A program made the position numbers and the translations under genes. From Apostichopus japonicus (lineage: Eukaryota > Echinodermata > Holothuroidea > Aspidochirotida > Stichopodidae): DNA of 64,000 bases. The stretch is from the NCBI RefSeq assembly GCF_037975245.1, contig NC_092578.1:1242001-1306000 (forward strand), written 5' to 3'. Below, piece after piece: positions 43,501 through 58,500 of the stretch. Below the pieces are notes generated by a model. It was given only the letters and a program-made list of their open reading frames with translations, made no database searches and was not told the DNA's origin. Each line of letters opens with the position of its first letter. Position 1 is the stretch's first letter.

Positions 43501-46500
43501 TAGCATCAAAACTGTAAAAATCCACAAAACACAAAAAGGTCACCAGAGGTCAAATTGAGGTCAAGGGTCACCCAGATGCGGGTGGACAATTGGATTACAT
43601 TGAAGCAACTCCCAACCCTAATGGACAATTTGTTCTCAAGTTGTTGCAAAAATACTAGTTTTTTATCATTAATTGACCTTTGGTGACCTTGTATCACATG
43701 ACCGTTAAGTTTGAAAATATTCCCCTATACCATTTGCAACTACTCCAAAAAAATCAACCTTGTCACACCTTGGAACTGGGAGTTATTGCATTAAATGTCT
43801 GAAAATTAACTTTGACCTCATATAACTTCGCACACGAAGGTCACACAGGGGTCAACCTATTGACATTTATGATCAGAAGGTACCTTTAACATCTGAAAAT
43901 AGCATCGAAACTGTAAAAAATCCACAAAACACGAAAAGGTCACCAGAGGTCAAATTGAGGTCAAGGGTCACCCAGATGCGGGTCGACAATTGGATTTCAT
44001 TGAAGCAACTCCCAACTCTAATGGACAATTTGTTCTCAAGTTATCGCAAAAATACTAGTTTTTTATCATTAATTGACCTTTGGTGACCTTGTATCACTTA
44101 ACCGTTAAGTTTGAAAATATTCCCCTATACCATTTGCAACTACTCCAAAAATATCAACCTTGTCACACCTTGGCACTGGGAGTTATTGCATTAAATGTCT
44201 GAAAATTAACTTTGACCTCATATAACTTCGCACACGAAGGTCACACAGGGGTCAACTCATTGACATTTATGATCAGAAGTTACCTTTAACATCTGAAAAT
44301 AGCATCGAAACTGTAAAAATCCACAAAACACTAAAAAGGTCACCAGAGGTCAAATTGAGGTCAAGGGTCACCCAGATGCGGGTCGACAATTGGATTACAT
44401 TGAAGCAACTCCCAACCCTAACGGACAATTTGTTCTCAAGTTATCGCAAAAAAACTAGTTTTTTATCATTAATTGACCTTTGGTGACCTCGGATCACATG
44501 ACCGTTAAAGTTTGAAAATATTCCCCTATACCATTTGCAACTTGTCTCAAAATATCAACTGTGTAACACCTTGGCACTGGGAGTTATTACACTAAATGTC
44601 TGAAAATTAACTTTGACCTCATATAACTTAACATACAAAGGTCACCTTGGGTCAACTTATTGACATTCTTGATTGATGAGACCTAAATTAGAGCATCAAA
44701 CTATGGAAATTCAAACATTTTTTCTTTGCCCATTTTCTACCCCCAAAATACTAGTTTTTTGACATTAATTGACCTTTGGTGACCTCGGATCACATGACCG
44801 TTAAGTTTGAAAGTATTCCCCTATACCATTTGCAACTTGTCCAAAAATATCAACCATGTCACACCTTGGAACTGGGAGTTGTTGCATTAAATGTCTGAAA
44901 ATTAACTTTGACCTCGTATAACTTCGCACACGAAGGTCACACAGGTGTCAACCAATTGACATTTTTGATCGGAAGGTACCTTTGATATCCAAATCTAGCA
45001 TCAAAACCAAACATTTTCTTTTTTGCTCGTTTCCTCCCGAAATAAGCACATTTTTTCTAATGTGACCTTTGACCTTTTGACCTTGGTTTCAGATGTAGTT
45101 TAATCTCCTGATTCCAAAAAACAAAACGAAAAGTCTGTACAACCATCCTAACTCCGACCTAAAAACTTTGACCCCATATAACTTCGCACATAAAGGTCAC
45201 ACGGGGTCAACCTATTGACATTTATGATCAGAAGGTACCTTTGACATCTGAAAATAGCATCGAAACTGTAAAAATCCCAAAAACACGAAAAGGTCACCAG
45301 AGGTCAAATTGAGGTCAAGGGTCACCCAGATGCGGGTCGACAATTGGATTTCATTGAAGCAACTCCCAACTCTAATGGACAATTTGTTCTCAAGTTATCG
45401 CAAAAATACTAGTTTTTTATCATTAATTGACCTTTGGTGACCTTGTATCACTTAACCGTTAAGTTTGAAAATATTCCCCTATACCATTTGCAACTACTCC
45501 AAAAATATCAACCTTGTCACACCTTGGCACTGGGAGTTATTGCATTAAATGTCTGAAAATTAACTTTGACCTCATATAACTTCGCACACGAAGGTCACAC
45601 AGGGGTCAACTCATTGACATTTATGATCAGAAGTTACCTTTAACATCTGAAAATAGCATCGAAACTGTAAAAATCCACAAAACACTAAAAAGGTCACCAG
45701 AGGTCAAATTGAGGTCAAGGGTCACCCAGATGCGGGTCGACAATTGGATTACATTGAAGCAACTCCCAACCCTAACGGACAATTTGTTCTCAAGTTATCG
45801 CAAAAAAACTAGTTTTTTATCATTAATTGACCTTTGGTGACCTCGGATCACATGACCGTTAAAGTTTGAAAATATTCCCCTATACCATTTGCAACTTGTC
45901 TCAAAATATCAACTGTGTAACACCTTGGCACTGGGAGTTATTACACTAAATGTCTGAAAATTAACTTTGACCTCATATAACTTAACATACAAAGGTCACC
46001 TTGGGTCAACTTATTGACATTCTTGATTGATGAGACCTAAATTAGAGCATCAAACTATGGAAATTCAAACATTTTTTCTTTGCCCATTTTCTACCCCCAA
46101 AATACTAGTTTTTTGACATTAATTGACCTTTGGTGACCTCGGATCACATGACCGTTAAGTTTGAAAGTATTCCCCTATACCATTTGCAACTTGTCCAAAA
46201 ATATCAACCATGTCACACCTTGGAACTGGGAGTTGTTGCATTAAATGTCTGAAAATTAACTTTGACCTCGTATAACTTCGCACACGAAGGTCACACAGGT
46301 GTCAACCAATTGACATTTTTGATCGGAAGGTACCTTTGATATCCAAATCTAGCATCAAAACCAAACATTTTCTTTTTTGCTCGTTTCCTCCCGAAATAAG
46401 CACATTTTTTCTAATGTGACCTTTGACCTTTTGACCTTGGTTTCAGATGTAGTTTAATCTCCTGATTCCAAAAAACAAAACGAAAAGTCTGTACAACCAT

Positions 46501-49500
46501 CCTAACTCCGACCTAAAAACTTTGACCCCATATAACTTCGCACATAAAGGTCACACGGGGTCAACCTATTGACATTTATGATCAGAAGGTACCTTTGACA
46601 TCTGAAAATAGCATCGAAACTGTAAAAATCCCAAAAACACGAAAAGGTCACCAGAGGTCAAATTGAGGTCAAGGGTCACCCAGATGCAGGTCGACAATTG
46701 GATTACATTGAGGCAACTCCCAACCCTAAAAGACATTTCGTTCTCAAGTTATTGCAAAAATACTAGTTTTTTATCATTAATTGACCTTTGGTGACCTTGG
46801 ATCACATGACCGTTAAGTTTGAAAATGCTCCCCTAACCAGTTCACAACTTGTCCCAAAATATCAATCTTGTCGCACATTGGCACTGGGAGTTATTGCAGT
46901 TTTAATATGTTTGGTTTTTGGACCATAACTGACCTTTGGTGACCTTTGTGGGCACCAAAAACAATAGGGCACACCTTCTCCATATGGCGGATCTATAGTC
47001 CAAGTTTGGCCTCAATCCAACATTCCCTTATTGAGATAGAGCGTACCCAAGCAAGTGTCACAGACGCACACACACACATACATACATACATACATACATA
47101 CATACATACATACACACATACATACATACATACACACACACATACGCCAACCTGACTGCATAGGTTCCTTTTGCTAAAGCAAGGAACCAATAAAATGATG
47201 TTGAATCATGAAATTGGGTATAGTTAGAGCCATTACTACTTACAGCATGTGTTGTATGTAGCTTTGTCAACATGGTCTCATCTGTGCCTTTTGGAAATCT
47301 ACTCTCCTCATTCACTAATGAAATGATGCCAAGTTTCTGTCAGAGAAAAATTAAAAAAAAAAGAAAAACACTTTCATAAATAGTAAAGAGTGTTCTCACA
47401 ATTCCTGACTTGGGAAGGAATAAAACATTTCTTTCTTAAAACTCCTTATTACGAAGGACAGGAAATACAGATCAAGTATTCTATAATCCTCATAGTATCA
47501 GGAAGACATCAATCTTCACAGGCCCCCCTCCGCCACACCCTCCAATGGCCCCTCAGCCACACCCTCCAATGTCCCCCTCTGTCACACCCTCCACAGGCCC
47601 CTCCACCACACCTTCCAATGGCCCCTTCCACCACACCCTCCAATGGCCCCCTCTGTCACACCCTCCAATGGCCCCCTGTCACACCCTCCAATGGCCCCTC
47701 CTCCACACCCTCCAATGGCCCCCTTCCGTCATACCCTCCAATCCCCCCTCCCCCCCACCATCACACCCTCCAATTGACCCCTCCGTCTGGTATAGTCTTC
47801 AATGCATACTAATGTAATTATCAAAGTGAAGCAACTAGTATATGTACCCTTGGACATTTTTCTGAAGGGTTGCATTTCCTTGAGTCTTACAGTTTTATAA
47901 ATGATTTATTGTACATTCAGACTATACTCAACCAGAAATGTGTTACAAAACTGGTATAAACTTGATGTTCACACTCAAAACCACACGATCTGTATGTACC
48001 TGTCAAATACAAGATACTTTGTTCAAACTCATTAATTTTATGCACTATTATTATCCTTCACAGTAACAAGGTTATTACTTCGAGTACACAAAAGGGGACT
48101 CTCCCTAAAGTGTTTACCTTTGATTATCAATAGCATTTATCAAATGCTCATACTTCACTTGATGAAAACTTTATCAAGTTTACAAATATTGACTAAGTGA
48201 TACAGTTAATACATCAAGGTTTATATCATAGAGTAAACAAAGACCAAGCTACTTCCCATTCATAATAATTAGCTATTTTTAGTAAAATGATATGATCTAA
48301 TATGCCCTTCTCGGAAATCAGTAAATGTACAAGATACATACAAGACTATAAACTTTGACTATTAGGCACTGTGTTCTATTGTGATGAACACCACATTCAG
48401 CGATGCTCAAGATGCTAAATGTATTGTGGGTTCTAGTACCATATATATCCAGGCAAGGTCTAGTTTTAGTTTGCAACCCAGTAAAATTAGCTATAAAATA
48501 TCAAGATGCTGTTTCATTCTTATCTTGACCATACACCAGGGTCATTAGAAATACCCTTCCCCCCCCACCCCTGACCCCCTAACATCATTATGTCGGCATA
48601 CCTTCTCAATAAGATCCAGACATTCCCCGTTATCCTGCCAATCAATGTCCACCCAGGACAATCCTTCTGTGTTATATTCGTGCTGTTCCAGAGAGAAGAT
48701 GTGTTTGTTGAAATACTCCTGTAGCTTCTCGTTGGCAAAGTTGATGTTGAACTGCTCAAAACGATTGATCTGGGAAGTGCAAATATAAGACAAAGTTCAA
48801 ATGTAAACTGAAAAGTATCCACCAAATCATTCAAACAAGCAATTGCCTCAATTGATAATCCTTATGCATTTACACAAACTGATGGGAGGCCCCGACACCA
48901 GGGGCCCAGGAGGGGTGGGAGGTGAGATGGTCCTGGACTCTTCCGACAACTTTCACAGCAATTATATCACAAGTCATAAATAGTGGTTCTTCAATCAATT
49001 CCCTATTTTCTATTCTCTTTTGCGATGTGGGGGATTGTTTCTTTTGGGGCGGGGAGAGGGGGGGTTGTGCTTTGGAATTGGAATGGGGTGGGACGTTTCT
49101 TAATGTGAATAGAAAAGATGAAGGCCTCATGGTATATTCTGAAAGGGATTTTACTTCAATCATAAGGATTTCATCACCAACCATTTCCATGTACGAGCAA
49201 TTGATGACTCTCCTCACTGGAGATATCTGCAACCTACTGTGGTACCCTGGGGGAGGGAACTGTTAATGCTACAAAAAATAGTATTAGCTTCACATAAACA
49301 AATACTACTCTAACATTATACAATTATTTAGGCTATGCACCTTACATCAAGAAGCTTTGCTAAAATTTTCTGAAATACAAAGTCAAATGTTTTTCGTTCT
49401 ATGGACTCTAAAACACGTCATAATTTCAACAGGTTATTTATGAAATTGACCCATATCCAGTCATCACTTAAATGTTCATGTTGAAAAAATACCAAGCCTC

Positions 49501-52500
49501 CAGCTTCTCCCCTTCTCCGGCAACTTTCCTTCCCCAACTCCTTGCCCTTTCCTGCTCACCCCCCCCCTCCCCTTCATACCTATTCTTCCTTAAGCTAAGA
49601 GCCAGAAAGTCATAGAAACATCTAGGTATCTCCTGCACTGACCTCAAAATTCTCAAATCCAAAGATATCTAATACTCCTATAGAGCAGAACGTTTCATCA
49701 CCACGGATACAGTTGTTTATTTTCTTTATGATCCATTTGAAACATTGTCCATAGAGATTCATCGCCATGGAATCCCGGGAGTCTGCAGCCTGGTACGGAA
49801 AGAAGATTTGTTAAGAAACTGTTTATACCGAAGCAGAAGTCATCGTTAATCTTTGAAAGAGAACTCAAACTTTATGAATGTAGAAATATATATTTATAAA
49901 TCAAAAGCATTACTGAATGAAACCTGTCTCAACTTAACCATTGTGGCCTAGTTTTTGATTCTCGTCGAGACCCATAGCAGGACCTTTGACCGCTGCATGC
50001 TGGATTGTTGATGAGTGCATAATCTTTTTGCGTTTATATATGGAAAATTACCTCCCTGTGATTGGTTACATTTTGAAAATGTTCAGTTATAGATGTGAAA
50101 GGCTGCACAATGCCGAAACAGCCAGTCTGGGAAACTAAAGCTAATGCAACTTAAAACTGGTTAAACGTTGAAAAGCCATAGTTATAGGCGCACACACACA
50201 CACTGCCAGTCTATCCACACTATATTGACATAGGCGAGTAGGTTTACATTCATTGTGGTAGTGTGCTGGCCAGCCTAAACAAGAGTGAGTGATTAAGAAG
50301 GCTGTAACTACAGTGTTCACAGCTTTTGGTTAGAACAACATCAGTGAGATACATTGTAGATTTGTTTCTAAAATCATAGCGGATAAATTCTAAAATCATT
50401 GCTGTCAAATTTTAGAATTTAGTGTTAATCAAAACTGCAACTGCTATATGTGACTCCTACAACTAGAGATAGGAAAAGTTTCTGAAACCTGCTGTTATGG
50501 ACTTCTGACATTCTGGTTGTTGCATCGTAAACCTACTGTATGTGAGTTCTAAAATTACTCTACTAAAGAAGTCTGTAATTATTGTTTGATGAATTCTGAA
50601 ATTCCTGTCACTGAATTCTACACTTACTAATCATGGTGATATCAACAATTGCTGTAGTGCACAAAATGAGGAATCCCAAGACAAAAGGTAAATGATTTGC
50701 TAACTTTAATATCCCATTCAATAAGTTAATGATTGATGTAATAGATGGAGAGAGCTTTCATGATTACAATGAGCTACTCCACAAACTGAGTTGTAGGTTA
50801 ATGCCTAGTCATTCACTTTACTGTTGTGTTTGTTTTTCACAATCAGCCAACTTCCTACTTAACTTTTGTGTTCATCCAACGTAAGATAAACCACTAACAC
50901 TAATACATTTGTTACTGTGTAGAGAGTATCACCTTATGCTTTCTCTAGTACTATTTCCAAGGGGACTAAGAGCTGTTGAGCACTGATTGGACAATTTTGA
51001 AGGCATCACCAACTCCTAGCTTTGTGATTGGTTGTAATTGTGTATGGAAATCAGAACGGTAATCACCCTAAATTCATATTTTCTTTTACCAACGTTATTC
51101 TCTGCTGCATTTATGCCCAAATTATTATCATCGGTGAGGCCACACCGCAGACCACAGTCCTATGGAGACGGCACTAAAGGCAAATACTTTCCCTGGTTAA
51201 GTGTCACACATCCAATCAGAGTTAAAATAGACCAAAAAAAGCCTAAAACCAATGTTGTTCTTGTCACGCCCCCCCCCCCTTTTTTATGCTGTTGAAAGAT
51301 TTTTCAATCAGTAAGATCAGCATAACTGACATTGGTTGTATATGTTTTTAGTTACTCTCATGTCTGTTTTGTTAAGATACCTCATCAAAACAAGGAAATA
51401 GACAGTTTATTCCACTTCTAAGCAAAAAACTTTCACTATTCAACTGGCAAAAGTGAAACATGCTGTGTTTGCTGGTTTAGAATATCAAGTGCAACCCGAA
51501 TGTTATGATCCGTTTATTATCACTAACAGCACCTGACATTTATGTCTGCAAAAGTTACAAAGTTTTCAAAGACCTTTATATTTAGCAAAATGTGTTCTGA
51601 CTCGTCTGATGAATATTCATGCCGATGAGATTGATGACTCATCACGCTAATGTCCACGGATTGACAACTCATTCTGGGTCATTATGACACACATGTCAAC
51701 TCATACATACATTCTGTCATTAGTGGACTCAACTTGTTGTGATAGGTTGATTTACAATATGTCATTAGTCAGGTAAGATCTGACTGACAGATGGATTTAA
51801 AACTGATATCTGACACAATGTAAAGGAGTCATTAGTTAGATGCAGTGTGACATGCATAAAGACTCAACTTGTTGTGTGATAGGTTGATTTAAAATATGTC
51901 ATTAGTCAGGTAAGATCTGAATACTCAAGAATACATTCTGTCATTAGTGGACTCAACCTGTTGTGATAGGTTGATTTACAATATGTAATTAGTGGACTCA
52001 ACCTGTTGTGATAGGTTGATTTACAATATGTCATTAATCGGGTTTGATCTGACTGACAGATGGATTTAAAGTTGACATCTGACTCAACATTAAGGAGAAA
52101 TTAGTGGGATTCAGTTTGACTGATCCACATGTGAAGTCAAATTATCTTGAGTCTCAAATAAATAATAGTCAGTTTCATTGCACCTGTAATTTGGACTGAA
52201 ACTGACATCTGACTCATGAGAGTCAATTAGTCAGATTTATAGGACTACTATACGGATGCAATGAGACAGAACTGTTTCCAACTGGATCACAGACAAAGTT
52301 ATATTTGTACCATGCCTAACTTGGATGAAATAACTCCAGAAATATTTAAAATAATAAATTCTTGTGACTAACAGTTCAAAGACAAAAATATCACTATTAC
52401 TGATTCAAGGAGAGTTATATGAGCATGAATGATGCAATCGACTGACCTGGTCAACATCCAGGGGTGTGGCTATCACCTCACCTCGAAGAACCCTTGTCTT

Positions 52501-55500
52501 CTGTGTGAGGGCGTCCTGTAGCTGGTAATCATCCACACCGAGCAAGTTAGCCACCACCACCAGAGCTGTAAATGGAATTCAAAGGAACTGAATATTCAGA
52601 GGCTACTCATTGTTAAAACAATATGTTGTAATTCATTACTAAAATTACCAAACCCTAGTGCAACCACATTCACTAAATATTAAACATTAAAGACATGTAA
52701 CTAGCACATGAATGCCATGAGAAAAACTTGACAATAGGTAGATACAAAGTGTTGTGTAGCATTTGTTAATCTAGGGTAAGTGCTAACATTTATATTAAAA
52801 ACTCAGATCAAGTAAAACCGACTTTTCAACATTCTAAACATCGGTTGTAATACAAATTTGAGCATCTCATACAGTTGTTTAAGTGTAAGCACGATAGGGT
52901 GATATTACATGACACATATAACACACTCCTGTCAGCATTTCTTGAAAGTTGGTGTAAGAATAAAGCTTTTAATCTTTTAAGAGTAAAATTTAAACTCTCT
53001 GCGACGTTCAACTTGTATCTGCTGATACTGTCAATCTTCACCGAGAGATTGCAAACATCTTCATCTACAGATGGAGATGTATCTCTCTTGTACCGATGAC
53101 TAACTTAACAAAACCACCAGGAGGCCTCACGTACATGCTGCCTGGACCAAATCAAATTTGAAAATGTTTTTTTGCCCCCAGGATAAATCTGTGCTGAATC
53201 GCTCAGACCAAAGTTATTTACATAAACTTGTTTCCCATCTCTCAATCCAGTCACGTGAGACACTATAGCTTAGGGGTATACTTGGTACGTTAGAGTATGG
53301 GTCTGAGAAACTCAACTTTGTATCACGAGCTGACTAATTTATAACTCTCAATCTTTCAGAATTAAAATTCTTGTATGGGCCTTGTTAAACCTTTTTAGAG
53401 TTTGAAGACAATGCATAAACAGGCAGATGGGGAGGGATTTTCAAGTGTCCTTTTTAAGTTTGCCTTCCTGCAAGAACTGCTACACATTTCCACAGAACTT
53501 CAAATTCAATCCTGTTAATAATGATACCCAGACAAATTTCAGCCTATATGGCATGCCATTGCCAGATTTCTGGCTCAGTGGATGAAGGCGGAGGGCCTTA
53601 GAAGCTACAAAAACTTATCATATTGAAGATTGACGTTGAGGCGGTAACCTAAAGCTGTAAACAGTGAGGTGGGCTTTTCTTCTGGGAGTGATCAATATTT
53701 ACCAGTTTTTAAATTTTATCCAAATATGACCAAGTCTGATCTATGAATTGGATTTCCACCACGCATGTACTGTGAGCCTTTCAGCTTTTCTCGCCTGTGC
53801 AAATGGCTCCTTAGTGACACATACAACATTAACTGCTGACCTGCTGCTGGTATGGGAATATTTTTTCATTGAAGTATCTTTTGATCACCTGTGCAATCAT
53901 CAATCCCATTCTTAATATAGAGGGCAGAGCAGGGCAGGTATAAAGGGGGGGGGGGGGGGTATTACATCATCACTACCATGATGCATCACAAAGGGGTAAA
54001 TCATGTCCAGGTAGAGCAACTGTATATCAGAAAAGGGTACTTATGCCTCAGAATGTTCCATCAGAACAAGAGGAAGATCAGCACCAGAATAGCAAAATTG
54101 AGGCACCATGTTTGAGAAAAAAGGAAAATTCTGGTTTCTGAAAGTGAATTCTATTTAATTTCTTTTACAGGTTTTCTAAAGCATTCATCACGTTAAAACT
54201 TCTTCAAACCACAGAAAACAATGTTAACCAAACGTATGCTTTACTCTACGTGTTTCCCAAGAGCATAAAGAAGCCTCATTCAAGATAGAATTGACCTATT
54301 AATTGATATCTGATCAGTTTAAAGAGTAACTCACCGTCGCTGTTACTAACTTGAGCCCCACCAGCTGTTATGAACTCTAAATTACCGACATGCAAAATGG
54401 CCGCAAGTAACTGGAAGACGTCTGCGATCTGTTCGTCTGAGAATTTCATCACTTTGAAGGCATTCTGTGCAAGTAGAAGTCAGGAAGTAAGACAAATGCC
54501 TGGTATGAAATTATCAACCAAGTTTGGAACAGCAAGAAATATTAATGTATAGAATGGTGTGATTTAGTGACATCATAAAAACAAAAGGTGGAAAAAAGAA
54601 AAAAATAGAGAGAAGAGTTCCTTTTGTGACTTTGGGCTTCAGTACAATAATAATAGTACAAAACTCTTACAATGATTTCTAAAACTGCAACATATAAAGT
54701 ACAAAGACCTATATACACAGATTAACATTATAATATTTCCGACTGTATGAGTATAAACCAATAATGATGTGTGCGGACCCGATGACAGTCCTTGCCAACG
54801 AATCGACTCTATACATCGCAAACGTCATCATCGTTGATTCAATCATATTTTATGGTCTCCCTTCGCCTTTGCCACTACGAGCAGCCAATGACAACTGTTT
54901 TTACAGAAGTGTTTGGATTGCACTGTTATCTATGAGTTAATCTAATTTGATGCAAGCACTCATTTTAAGGGCAATTATCACACATAATAATGTAATTAAA
55001 TCAAAATTATGCAAATAATATATCATTCTAGCTCTAACATAGAGACTCTTGTCAAAAGTCATAAATTGATTATCCATGTGGCAGCTGACAGAATATGGTT
55101 GAAACGGTGCTGTAACATTCATAGTCATAGTAATATTTCAAGAAATGCCACGTAAAATGGATACTTCAGTGATGGTATGAGTTGGAAGACTTGTTATTAC
55201 TAGGTCACTGCTTTGAACAGAGTAAATCGGTGGTCTTTGCTCATTTGCAAATTTGACAAATCAAAAAGATTTTGCAAATGTTAAGAAAACAAGAACAAAT
55301 TTAAGGTTGACGATCAGAAAATTTGAGTTGAGCAACAAAGTTATAAATTCAACATCCTGCTGGTTTTACATTAATGTCATAAATATAATAACTTTCATGT
55401 CACATTTTGACGCTATTATGCAATAATGTTATTATAAAATATAAGCACAATTTATGTCTCTGTTCTTAAGAAAGGCAAAAGGTTTTTTTCTTTCTTTTTT

Positions 55501-58500
55501 GTTTTTGTTTGATTAAAACAGAAGATTAAACTTACTCTTATCTTGACAAAATCTCCCTTGTCATCTAAGGATGGGTCATTCACACACCCACTTTGATTCA
55601 GGTACCAGAAATCTGTTGGCTTTGTCAAACCAAATTGTTCTAAGGAAGATGAAAAGAAAAATGATTTTATTCCCTGATGCAAAAATACCCAATTCTGATT
55701 GATATATTGACACAATTATGAATTTAAAAAACACAAAAGCCATGACACAATAAAAGAAAAAAGTTGTATTAAAAAAAAGATAATCTTTCTCTGCAGAAGA
55801 ATCGTAGATAAACCATTAATAGATAAAAATTGCTGATTATTCACAGCGTAACCTCTGACCTACCATACTTCACAATCTACCAACAGGTTCTTTCATAAAA
55901 CGAAGGTAAGTCAGAATTTTTGGGTAACATCAACATCTGGTCTTTTTACCATCCTGGAGGATGCACCAAGCCAAACCTGTACTCCTTAATACACAATTAT
56001 AAGGACAGCGTTTTTTTTTCAGTAAAAGCTGGATTATCTATCTAGACATGTCTATATATGGAAATACACAGATAATGAAATTTCCTATATTTTATAATTA
56101 ATTGCTACAGAAATATCAGAAATGTCAAACATAAAATGTTTCTCTTCACACAAAAAATGCAATGGTTAACCAGTACTTGTCTTTCAACACTTTAATGACA
56201 AAAACATGTTACAGAACCAATTCTTTAACAAAGTAGGTTAAGCTAGACGCTTCTGCAATGAAGGTGTGATAGATCTAGAGTTGATGGGTGTTTTTTTTCT
56301 CCGTATAAGCATTAGATCTGAAAATTTCAAACATCTTTTGTCATAATCATGAGCCTGTACTGATGCTTTTATTCTAGCACAGCTACCTGAACCTGTGAAA
56401 GCCCTCGTGTATTTTTACTTGTACTCAATTAATTGTATTCGGGGCATTTTAGGAATCTAGTATTGACATGAGTAAAAGGTTGAAGGTTTGTACTCGCTTT
56501 TAGAGCCTTGTACTCATACTCATCAAAAGGAGAGTTCTTCTTGGAGTCATACTGTTGTACTCATGTTGTTGTACTCATACTGTTGTACTCTTGCTGTTTC
56601 ACCCATACCATTGTTACTCATACTGTTGTACTCATATTGCTGTACTCACACTGATGTACTCACACTGTTGTACTCAAAGTGTTGTACTCATTTGTTGTAC
56701 TCATTCCATTGTAGTCTTGCTAATGTACTCATACTGTTATACTCATACCGTTGTACTCATACTGTTGTACTTGTATTGTTGTACTCATGCTGTTGTACTC
56801 ACACCATTGTACTCATACTGTTGTACTCATACTATTGTACTGATACCATTGTACTCATACTGTTGTACTCATGCTGTTGTACTCACACCGTTGTACTCTC
56901 ACCGTTGTACTCTCACAGTTGTACTCATACTGTTGTACTCATACTATTGTACTGATACCATTGTACCTATGCTGTTGTACTCATACTATTGTACTCATGC
57001 TATTGTACTCATGCTGTTGTATTCATAGACAAGTCTGATATGAATTGAATACATCAAATTAATCAGTTTTTGTTCAAACCTATTTTTGATGGCAAGAAGA
57101 CCAACTATGCCTATAGACACATCCAGCTATTTTGGAATATATTGACAGAAATGAATGAAGAAACCTACCAAGATTTACATTCATATAAACAGTACATACA
57201 AAGCAAATTCCAACTTCCTGGTCTATCAAAATATTAGTTCAAGAGACATGTTTATTACTTAAGTCTGTTTCTGGACTAGTTGCAACTTTAGCGGATAAAC
57301 AAAACCTTCTACAACAGAATGGTCTTCAAGTTGGTTCCACAATGACAGGATATGTACAACAGCTGTTGTGATGTCATTAAACGCATCATTTCAGCGTGCC
57401 AATAAATCAAATTTCAATCATAGGAAAATATGGATAAGAGAATTATTATTTTATTCTTGAAGATATTTGTGCATGTGTTGAGTGTCAATAGGTTTATGGG
57501 ACATTTAACACATTGGCTATCGCCTTTGATTTACCCGTCACTGATAGAATCAAGCCATTCTCAGGGAGAGCAGATTAAATGAAATACAAAACAGATTTTT
57601 AATGAGAAAGAGATTCTGTAGGCAGTATCAGGGGATTACAGCAATGTCGATCTACAAGATTGAATACTAATTAGAAATTCATGTGAACTTTTAAAGGAAT
57701 AGAGTAAGATTTTATATCAGTCAGGATGGTAGATGATACTTAAATGGTTTCAGAATTGCTTCAAAATTGCACCATTTCATAAATTTCTCTTTCTTTCTTT
57801 TTTTGAGGGGTTTAAACTCTCAAAATTCTTCCTACAATTGAAGGAAAAGGGGGTATGAAGGGCAAAATTAGACAACAGTATTGCCAGGAAAATTGTGAGT
57901 ATCAAGAATATTTTCTTTTCCTGTCTGTATAGGATTTCTCTCACAAGAGTCTGAATACAGGTTTATTACAAATAAACAATCAAAACACAACCCACACATG
58001 TTTAACTAATGCCACATAGGAACACTTCCTTTGTGTATATCGACACTTTTGACACAATTAAAAATGGAAATTTCCTGGTAACTCAATATAGCCATAAAAT
58101 GTAAACCAGTTTGATTGACAGTGTACAATCGAGAAATGAAACTCTCAAAACAAGGCATTAAATTACTTTGCGTACAAATATTAATTAGTCCAATCTATAA
58201 CGCCTGAACGCTAAGGGCTTCTCTCTTTGACATCAATAGCTTTGAAAGTGACAGCACTTGGTGACATATTTGAACCAAAATGTTCACAAACTAGATTATT
58301 GAAGGGCAACTCTTATTCTTGATTATATGTTGAAATCATTGTCCTTATTTACCTTCTTAGATCTAAGCACCGTAGCAAGTTAATGGAGCTTTGCACAGTC
58401 AGCGTGTACATGTACCAGGAGCGTATCGGAAAAATCAAAAACAATAAGATGACAGAGACCGCCTCAACTAAATCTCTTAATTGCCTTTTTATTCCTACAT

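Larger units (their letters stand above)
52566..56500. other. Introns between w5 and w2 without further features
   Basis: Apart from exons w4 and w3 only homopolymer runs (for example a G run near 53,946) were noticed. Confidence 0.45.

Noticed and set aside
56488-57028. Two overlapping ~155-residue plus-strand ORFs rich in Cys, Tyr and Thr
   Set aside because: They are produced by a 15-bp minisatellite whose unit is a multiple of three; no domain or codon signal beyond the repeat.
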